Assembly (NCBI GenBank): GCA_014584695.1
Contig: JACTMI010000014.1
Span: 62,001 to 126,000 of the forward strand
DNA from: Acidobacteriota bacterium
GTDB taxonomy: Bacteria; Acidobacteriota; Thermoanaerobaculia; Multivoradales; JAGPDF01
DNA length: 64,000 bases
Direction of reading: 5' to 3'
Under the pieces are notes generated by a model, which saw only the letters and a list, made by a program, of their open reading frames with translations, did no database searches and was not told where the DNA came from. Of the stretch, positions 58,225 through 64,000 are shown in pieces; position 1 is the stretch's first letter, and every line of letters begins with the position of its first letter. Both the position numbers and the translations under genes were made by a program.

Positions 58225-59078
58225 GCGGCCGGGGCGTGGCCCGCGCGCTCGCCGCCCTGGCGCTGCTCTTCGCCGCCGCCTGCGCGCGGCGCCCTGAACC
58301 GCCCGGCCCGGACGTGGTGGCTCGCCTGGGCGGTGTCGACGTCCGCCACGCCGAGTTCGACGCCTTCTTGCGCGACAACGTCGGCGAGTCGGGGGGCGCG
58401 CTGGCGAGCGAGGCGCTGACCAAGCTGTTCGACCAGTTCCTGCTCGAGCGCGCGCTGTCGCGGCTGGCGGTGGAGCGCCGGCTCGCTCCGGCCGGCGACA
58501 CGCGCGCGGACGCGGTCGAGGCGCTGCTCGCCGCCGAGGCGCGGGCGGCGCCCGCGGAGGCCGAGCTCGCCGCCTTCTACGAGGCCCATCGCGCGGAGTT
58601 CGCGCGCCCGGAGCGGGTGGAGCTGCGCCAGATCCTGACCGAGGAGCGGACGGCGGCCGAGCGGGCGCGGCGCGAGCTCTCCGCCGGCGCGCCGTTCGAC
58701 GGGGTGGTCGAGCGGCTGGGGCGCGAAGCGGGCGGGGCGCGCAGCGGCGATCAGGGCGTGCTGACGCGCGACGAGCTGCCGCGGATCTTCGCCGAGGTGG
58801 TGTTCAAGCTCGGCGAGGGTGAGGTCAGCGCGGTGATCGCCGCCGAGTACGGCTTTCACGTCTTCCAGGTCGTCCGCCGCCTGCCCGCCGAGACGCTCTC
58901 GTTCGAGGCGGCGCGGCCGGAGATCGAGCGCCGCGTGGCCGCCACGCGCGCCGACGAGGCGCTGGCCCGGCTCGTGCAAGTTGTCCGGAGCCGCTATGCT
59001 GTCGAGGTGTTCGATCGCAATCTCCCCTTCACCTACCGCGGGATCCATCCCGTTTCGAGGCCGTATGAGAGTCGCTAG
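58221..59078 (+). CDS. Parvulin-type peptidyl-prolyl isomerase, predicted lipoprotein
   Basis: GTGA overlap with mfd; lipobox-like LLFAAAC; RVELRQILTEERTAAERARRELSAGAPFDGVVERLG...GDQGVLTRDELPRIFAEVVFKLGEGEVSAVIAAEYGFHVFQV. Confidence 0.85.
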   Translation: MSGRGVARALAALALLFAAACARRPEPPGPDVVARLGGVDVRHAEFDAFLRDNVGESGGALASEALTKLFDQFLLERALSRLAVERRLAPAGDTRADAVEALLAAEARAAPAEAELAAFYEAHRAEFARPERVELRQILTEERTAAERARRELSAGAPFDGVVERLGREAGGARSGDQGVLTRDELPRIFAEVVFKLGEGEVSAVIAAEYGFHVFQVVRRLPAETLSFEAARPEIERRVAATRADEALARLVQVVRSRYAVEVFDRNLPFTYRGIHPVSRPYESR

Positions 59079-60285
59079 CTCGATCCTGCCGCTGCCGCTC
59101 CTGCTCGCCGCCTCCTTGGCCAGCGCGGCGCCGCCTCCGTCGCCGGCCGCCCCCGACCAGGCACCGTCGCCGTCCGGCCAGCCCGTCGGCCTCGAGCCGG
59201 TCAACCGGATCGTCCTGCGCGTCAATGGCCAGATCGCGACCCTCGCCGACTACCGCGATCGCCGGGATATCCGGCTCGAGGCGATCGCGCAGTCGCCGGG
59301 GCTGTCGACCGAGGAGCGCCGCCGCCTCGGCGCCGACGCCGGCCGGGCAGCGATGCGCGAGATCTACGACGAGCTGCTGGTGCTCTCCCGCGCCGAGCAG
59401 CTGCGCATCCGGCCGACCACCGGGCAAGTCCAGGCCGCGATCGAGAACACCCGCCGTCGGATGGGGCTCGAGGACCCGGAGCAGTTCGAGGCCGCGCTCG
59501 CGAGCTCCGGGCTGACGCTGGCGGGCTTCCGGGAGCGGATGGAGAAGAACCTCGCCTTCAACGAGGTGCTCGAGCGCGAGGTGCAGGCGAAGGTCAAGGT
59601 CGAAGACGACGTCGTGCTGCGCCTCTACCGCGATTCCCAGGAGCGCTGGCGGACCGCCGAGCGGCGGCGGGTCGAAGAGCTGGTGGTGCGCGACGACGCG
59701 AGCTTGGGCGCCGCCGAGCGCGCGGCGCTCGCGGCCGAGCTCGCCGCAGCGGTGGCCGGTGGCGAGACGATGGCGGCGGCGATCGAGCGGCTGGGCGGCG
59801 GCGCGGTGGCCGGGCCGATCGACTTGGGCTGGGTGGTCGAAGGCGAGCTGGCGCCGGAGCTCGATGCGGCCGTCCGGGCGCTCGCGCCGGGCGCCGTTTC
59901 GGCGCCGGTCGCCGGACGGGGCGGGCTCCACGTCCTGCGCGTCGTCGAGCTCGACCCCGCCACGCTGCGGCCGTTCGACGAGGTCAAGGACCAGATCCGG
60001 GCCGAGGAGGGGCAGGTCCGGTTCGAGGCCGCGACGCGCAAGTTCCTGACCGATCTCGAGCGCACCGCCTACGTGGTCGAGAGTCTGCCGGAGGAGGCCG
60101 TCGGCTACCGGACGCTGGCCCCCGCCGACACCGAGGCCGAGGACGCTCTGGCGGCCTTCGCGCCGGTGCGCGAGCGGGCGGCGCCGGCCACAGCGCCGCC
60201 GGCATCCGCCGCGCCCGCTGCCGCCGCCGAGGGCGAGCCGGCACCTCCGGCCGCACCCGAGCCACCGCCGGGCGAGCCGCGCTGA
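59065..60285 (+). CDS. SurA-like periplasmic chaperone / PPIase-family protein
   Basis: ATG at 59065, signal peptide; VNRIVLRVNGQIATLADYRDRRDIRLEAIAQ; GPIDLGWVVEGELAPELDAAVRALAPGAVSAPVAGRGGLHVLRVVEL. Confidence 0.82.
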   Translation: MRVASSILPLPLLLAASLASAAPPPSPAAPDQAPSPSGQPVGLEPVNRIVLRVNGQIATLADYRDRRDIRLEAIAQSPGLSTEERRRLGADAGRAAMREIYDELLVLSRAEQLRIRPTTGQVQAAIENTRRRMGLEDPEQFEAALASSGLTLAGFRERMEKNLAFNEVLEREVQAKVKVEDDVVLRLYRDSQERWRTAERRRVEELVVRDDASLGAAERAALAAELAAAVAGGETMAAAIERLGGGAVAGPIDLGWVVEGELAPELDAAVRALAPGAVSAPVAGRGGLHVLRVVELDPATLRPFDEVKDQIRAEEGQVRFEAATRKFLTDLERTAYVVESLPEEAVGYRTLAPADTEAEDALAAFAPVRERAAPATAPPASAAPAAAAEGEPAPPAAPEPPPGEPR

Positions 60286-60295
60286 GCCGGCCGGA

Positions 60296-61726
60296 TCAGA
60301 GCCCCGGCGCGGCCGCGCTCCAGCGGGAGAGCGAGCCGTTCTCGAAACCGTCGACGAACAGCGGCCCCGGGCGCTCGAGCGCCCCGACGTCGTAGCCGCC
60401 CAGGTTGCCGCGCGGCCAGGCCGGCGCGCCCGGCAGCGCCGCGCGCGCCGGCTCGTGGAGCGGCGGCCAGTGGCCGTCGGGAAAACCGAGATCGGGCGGG
60501 AAGGTCGGCGGCGCCACGGCCAGCCGGTCGAGCAGCGGGCTCGCCACCGCCGGGCGGAAGTCGAGCGCGGCCGCGTCCTCGAAGCCGGGCGAAGCGCCGC
60601 TGTAGGTGTTGCTCCAGCCGGAGGGAATCGAGCTGGTGCCGGTCTCGACCCAGTTGTGGCTGCCGAGGATCTGCACGCCGTCGGTCCAGCAGGCCTCGCC
60701 GGCGTCGGCGCGGACCAGTCCCATGGCGCCCGTCGCGTTGCTCCAGAAGACGTTGCCGTGCATCTCGAGCGTCTGCAGGTAGCCGAACGGCCGGAAGAGG
60801 TGGGAGCCGTTGGCGGTCGTGGTGCGGACGAAGGTGTTGTGGGCGAACCGGTAGCGGCCGCGCGTCGAATTCCAGCCGCCGTCGTCGCAGCGGATGTCGG
60901 AACCCGCGCGCACGAAATAGAAGTTGCCGTCGAACGGCCCCTGGGGCCCGGGCGGATCGTAGGCCTTGTGGATCAGCACGTTGCCGACGACGTCGGAGTC
61001 CTCGCGGATGCCGGCCGGCGGCGTCACCGCGTCCTCGTCGGGGCCGATCAGTTCGAGGATGTGGTAGCGCGAGCCCTCGAACCAGTTGTAGTGGATCTCG
61101 TTGCGCTCGGCGCGGCTCTTGACCAGGTTGCCGCCGGTGCCGTCGTGGACGTAGCAGTGGCGCATCCGGAACACCGAGCCGGGGTGCGCGTTCTGGTCGC
61201 TGGTGACGTAGATCGAGTGCTGGCTCGAACCGTTGCCGCACCAGGCCACTTCGCAGTGCTCGAGGGTGAGCGAGCCCGAGTCCTCGTCGGCCGACAGGAT
61301 GCCGTGCGCCGGGCAGGAGTGGACGTAGACGTCGCGGACGGTGACCTGGTCGGCGTGGTGGAAGATGCAGCGGAAGCTGCCGGCGGTCACTTCGAAGCCC
61401 TCGAGCACGAAGTGGTCGGCCTGGATCTCGATGGTGTTGGTGCCGCCGGAGACCACCGGCCGCGCCCCCGCCGCCGAGCGCACGCCGCGCACCACGATCG
61501 GCTCGGCCGCGGTGCCGTCGTGGGTGAAGAGCACCGGCTGGTAGGTGAATCCGCCGTCGACCAGGACCAGATCGCCCGGCCCCAGGATCGGCGCCACCTG
61601 GTGGAGCTGCGTGAAGTCCCGCCCCGCCGGCCCGACCGTGTAGGTCGCAGCCGCGGCCGGCAGCGCCGCCCCGACGAGCAGGGTCGCGCCCCAGAGGAGC
61701 CGTGGAGCCAGCATCGACCGCGACAC
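60296..61726 (-). CDS. Exported right-handed parallel beta-helix protein
   Basis: Signal peptide; ATYTVGPAGRDFTQLHQVAPILGPGDLVLVDGG; repeated short strands (IEIQADHFVLEGFEVTAGSFRCIFHHADQVTVRDVYVHSC). Confidence 0.75.
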   Translation of the reverse strand: MSRSMLAPRLLWGATLLVGAALPAAAATYTVGPAGRDFTQLHQVAPILGPGDLVLVDGGFTYQPVLFTHDGTAAEPIVVRGVRSAAGARPVVSGGTNTIEIQADHFVLEGFEVTAGSFRCIFHHADQVTVRDVYVHSCPAHGILSADEDSGSLTLEHCEVAWCGNGSSQHSIYVTSDQNAHPGSVFRMRHCYVHDGTGGNLVKSRAERNEIHYNWFEGSRYHILELIGPDEDAVTPPAGIREDSDVVGNVLIHKAYDPPGPQGPFDGNFYFVRAGSDIRCDDGGWNSTRGRYRFAHNTFVRTTTANGSHLFRPFGYLQTLEMHGNVFWSNATGAMGLVRADAGEACWTDGVQILGSHNWVETGTSSIPSGWSNTYSGASPGFEDAAALDFRPAVASPLLDRLAVAPPTFPPDLGFPDGHWPPLHEPARAALPGAPAWPRGNLGGYDVGALERPGPLFVDGFENGSLSRWSAAAPGL

Positions 61727-61908
61727 CCTACCGCGCGGGGCCGGACCCGGCTGTGAACCGACTCACCAGCGGCCGGCGTCGCGCCGAGCCCCCAGCCGAT
61801 TCGGCTTCACAGGCGCTGTGGGTACGCCGGGCCGTGGCCCACGAGCAGTCGTCGACGGGTTCCAATCGCACAGAGAGCGGGGATCGGGATGTCGCCCTGC
61901 GCACGACG

Positions 61909-62469
61909 CTACTTGAGGCCGAGCTTCCGACGCGCGGTGAGGAGCTCGATGGCCTCGCGGAGGCGGCGCTCCCGAGTTTCTAGGCGCTTGGCGGTGTCGA
62001 TCCAGAGCACGAAGTGGCGCCGGTTGCTGGCCGAGAGGGTCTCGAAGAAGGCCCAGGCCTCGGGGACCGCCTGGAACGCTTGCGCGAGATACGAGGGCAG
62101 ATCGGGAATCGTGGGCTTCGGCGCATAGCGATGGCCGGTGGGCGCCGCCGCTAGACCCGCCGCCGCGAGCAGACCCGCGGCGCGCAGCTCCTGCCAGCGC
62201 TCGCGGTTGGCGTCGGACCACTTGCTCGTCGGCCGGCGCGGCGTGACCTTGACCGCATAGCGATCGTCGTCCAGGCGCCGGATCAGGCTGTCGATCCAGC
62301 CGAAGCAGAGGGCCTCCCGCACCAGCTCCTCGTAGGACATCGACGCGACGCCGGTGTGCTGCTTGTGCCGGACGAGCCAGATGCCCGGACTGCTCGCGTG
62401 ATGCGCCGCGAGCCAACGCCGCCAATCCTCTCGGGTCCGCAGGTCGATCTGGGCCAGCGTCACGGCCAT
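61909..62469 (-). CDS. YdeI/OmpD-associated family protein
   Basis: SPGIWLVRHKQHTGVASMSYEELVREALCFGWIDSLIRRLDDDRYAVKVTPRRPTSKWSDANRERWQELRAAGLL. Confidence 0.87.
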   Translation of the reverse strand: MAVTLAQIDLRTREDWRRWLAAHHASSPGIWLVRHKQHTGVASMSYEELVREALCFGWIDSLIRRLDDDRYAVKVTPRRPTSKWSDANRERWQELRAAGLLAAAGLAAAPTGHRYAPKPTIPDLPSYLAQAFQAVPEAWAFFETLSASNRRHFVLWIDTAKRLETRERRLREAIELLTARRKLGLK

Positions 62470-62565
62470 GTCAGCTGGATGCCGAGTCGGTTGATCACGG
62501 GCTGCGCAGCGACAGGGCGAGGCTCTGTTGACGGCTCGAGCGGCTGGCCGGTGGCGTGAACATGC

Positions 62566-62778
62566 TCAGAGGTCGTCCGGTCGAAGTCCCGTGTGCTTGG
62601 CGATTCGGGACAGCATCTTCGGCCCGATTTCCTCGCCGTCGTGGAAGGCGAACACGACATCGCGCGAGCCCTCGCGCCAAAGCGTCCGATGCGAGCCAGA
62701 CCGACGACGAACCTGCCAGCCGATTCGAATGAGAGCCGCCAGGACCCGGTTCGCCCTCGTGGCCGGCCAGCGGCTCAT
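62566..62778 (-). CDS. hicA: HicA-like type II toxin (mRNA interferase)
   Basis: LIRIGWQVRRRSGSHRTLWREGSRDVVFAFHDGEEIGPKMLSRIAKHTGL with catalytic GSHR histidine. Confidence 0.83.
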   Translation of the reverse strand: MSRWPATRANRVLAALIRIGWQVRRRSGSHRTLWREGSRDVVFAFHDGEEIGPKMLSRIAKHTGLRPDDL

Positions 62779-62981
62779 GCCGCCGGAACGACGAACCGGA
62801 TCGGCAGCGGCCGAGCTTCGCCCTGCTCGATTCGCTCCGCGAGGACCCGAAGGGCCAGCACCTCCGCCTTCGCCATCGCTTCATCCGCCGTGCTGCCGTA
62901 GACCAGGACGCCCGGAAGCTCGGGGACTTCGGCCAGCCAGCGACCGTCCTCTTCTCGTTCGACCTCGAGGTTCAGCTCCAT
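62775..62981 (-). CDS. hicB: HicB-like antitoxin
   Basis: ATG at 62981; MELNLEVEREEDGRWLAEVPELPGVLVYGSTADEAMAKAEVLALRVLAERIEQGE; 4-bp overlap with hicA. Confidence 0.83.
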   Translation of the reverse strand: MELNLEVEREEDGRWLAEVPELPGVLVYGSTADEAMAKAEVLALRVLAERIEQGEARPLPIRFVVPAA

Positions 62982-63185
62982 CTCACCATCTCCAAGCTCC
63001 GCCCGCGATACTACCGCCATCCAGGCAGCATGACTTCTCGCGAAGCAGCCAGCGGCCCGCCCCGCGAGCGGCCGACGCTTGCGCTCTAGTCGTCGCCAAC
63101 GGGCGTAGGCCATGATGTCGGCGGGCCAACCGGTGGCGGCAAGAAGCGAGTCGATGGGGGAGATCGCAAGCCGTCCGCTACGAGC

Positions 63186-63746
63186 TCACCGCTTCGCCTC
63201 GTAGCGCAGCGCCACCGCCCCCGAGCGGAACTCGCGCTGGCTCACGAGCCTCAGGTCGAGAGGCTTCGAGAGGCCGGCGAACAGGCTCGGGCCGTGACCG
63301 GCCAGCCGGGGCTGGACTACCAGCTCGTACTCGTCGATCAACCCCAGCTCCGCCAACGCGAGCGGCAGCTTGACGCCACCGACGAACAGGCCTTCGCCCG
63401 CCTCCCGCTTGAGCGCCCGAACGGCCTGCTCGAGGTCTCCGCGGAGGAGCTCCGCGTTCCAATCCACCCGCTCCAGGGTGCTCGACACGACGTACTTTCT
63501 CGCCGCGTCGATCGTCCGCGCGAAGGGTTCCATCCAGTCGGCCATCCACTCGGGCCTTACTCCCGTCCGCGCCACCGACCGCCACCCCGACTCCATCAAT
63601 TCGTAGGTGACCCGGCCCAGGATCAGGGCGTCGGCCCGCGCGATGCTCTCGGCCGCGTGACGATGCAGCTCCTCGTCGGGGCGCATCGCGCGATGATCGC
63701 AGCACCCGTCCAAGGTCACGTTGATGGAGTATCGAAGCGGTCGCAT
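63186..63746 (-). CDS. Dihydrofolate reductase (RibD C-terminal) family protein
   Basis: ATG at 63746; MRPLRYSINVTLDGCCDH...ADALILGRVTYELME...LFVGGVKLPLALAELGLIDEYELVVQPRLAGHGPSLF. Confidence 0.85.
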   Translation of the reverse strand: MRPLRYSINVTLDGCCDHRAMRPDEELHRHAAESIARADALILGRVTYELMESGWRSVARTGVRPEWMADWMEPFARTIDAARKYVVSSTLERVDWNAELLRGDLEQAVRALKREAGEGLFVGGVKLPLALAELGLIDEYELVVQPRLAGHGPSLFAGLSKPLDLRLVSQREFRSGAVALRYEAKR

Positions 63747-63857
63747 TCGGTTCTCCCGTCGCCCAGTGGAGCGCGAGTCCAGCGGCCACCGGTCCCGCCC
63801 GTGCAATGCCGCCGGTGGTCGTCGTCAGCAGGCGCCCGCTGCGGCCAGATGGGCCCG

Positions 63858-64000
63858 CTACTGGCCAGGAGGCGGCTGCCAGAGCTCGACCTTGTTCCCC
63901 TCGGGATCGATGACCCAGGCGAACTTGCCGTACTCGGATTCGTCGATTTTCTCGAGCACGTTGCAGCCCTCCTCGCGCAAGACCTTCACCAGGGCGTGCA
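63858..64000 (-). CDS. Partial VOC/glyoxalase family protein (C-terminal part)
   Basis: Reverse strand HALVKVLREEGCNVLEKIDESEYGKFAWVIDPEGNKVELWQPPPGQ*; continues past the window edge. Confidence 0.75.
   Translation of the reverse strand, partial: HALVKVLREEGCNVLEKIDESEYGKFAWVIDPEGNKVELWQPPPGQ

Noticed and set aside
61840-61885. tRNA T-arm-like string GGTTCCAATCGC
   Set aside because: No matching acceptor stem or D/anticodon arms could be drawn around it.
1-64000. CRISPR arrays, rRNA genes, transposases or prophage genes
   Set aside because: No regularly spaced repeats, rRNA-like stretches or transposase/integrase motifs were seen in any plausible ORF.

Overview
This 64 kb window is GC-rich and gene-dense, with no rRNA, tRNA, CRISPR array or transposase that I could support. 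The gene style suggests Acidobacteriota or a deltaproteobacterial relative, but that is inference only. Left part: selA, an NtrC-type sigma-54 activator, a minor-pilin/PilY1 operon, a PilS-like kinase coupled to prepilin peptidase, and a pilin-like gene flanked by two paralogous M20 peptidases. Two good sigma-54 (-24/-12) promoter matches sit upstream of the minor-pilin operon and of the pilin-like gene. Middle part (about 14-52 kb): dominated by large integral-membrane GT-C/YfhO-like proteins, two DegT aminotransferases, a membrane sulfatase-fold transferase and an arylsulfotransferase-like protein. It also holds a compact co-directional cassette (about 32.46-44.63 kb): GT2, a methyltransferase/kinase-like fusion, ATP-grasp, HAD, an NDP-sugar epimerase, an aminotransferase, a nucleotidyltransferase-PfkB fusion, a UPF0104-type membrane protein and two GT-C-like proteins. 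This cassette is the best candidate for an undescribed surface-glycan pathway. Right part: fused MFS/spermidine synthase, a DPPR-synthase-like UbiA protein, split biotin carboxylase/BCCP, mfd, two parvulin/SurA-like proteins, a beta-helix protein, YdeI, a HicB/HicA pair, a DHFR-family protein and a partial VOC protein. One GT-C-like gene carries an apparent single frameshift near 31.23 kb. Most long antisense ORFs in the supplied track are high-GC artefacts. All assignments come from reading motifs; no database search was run.
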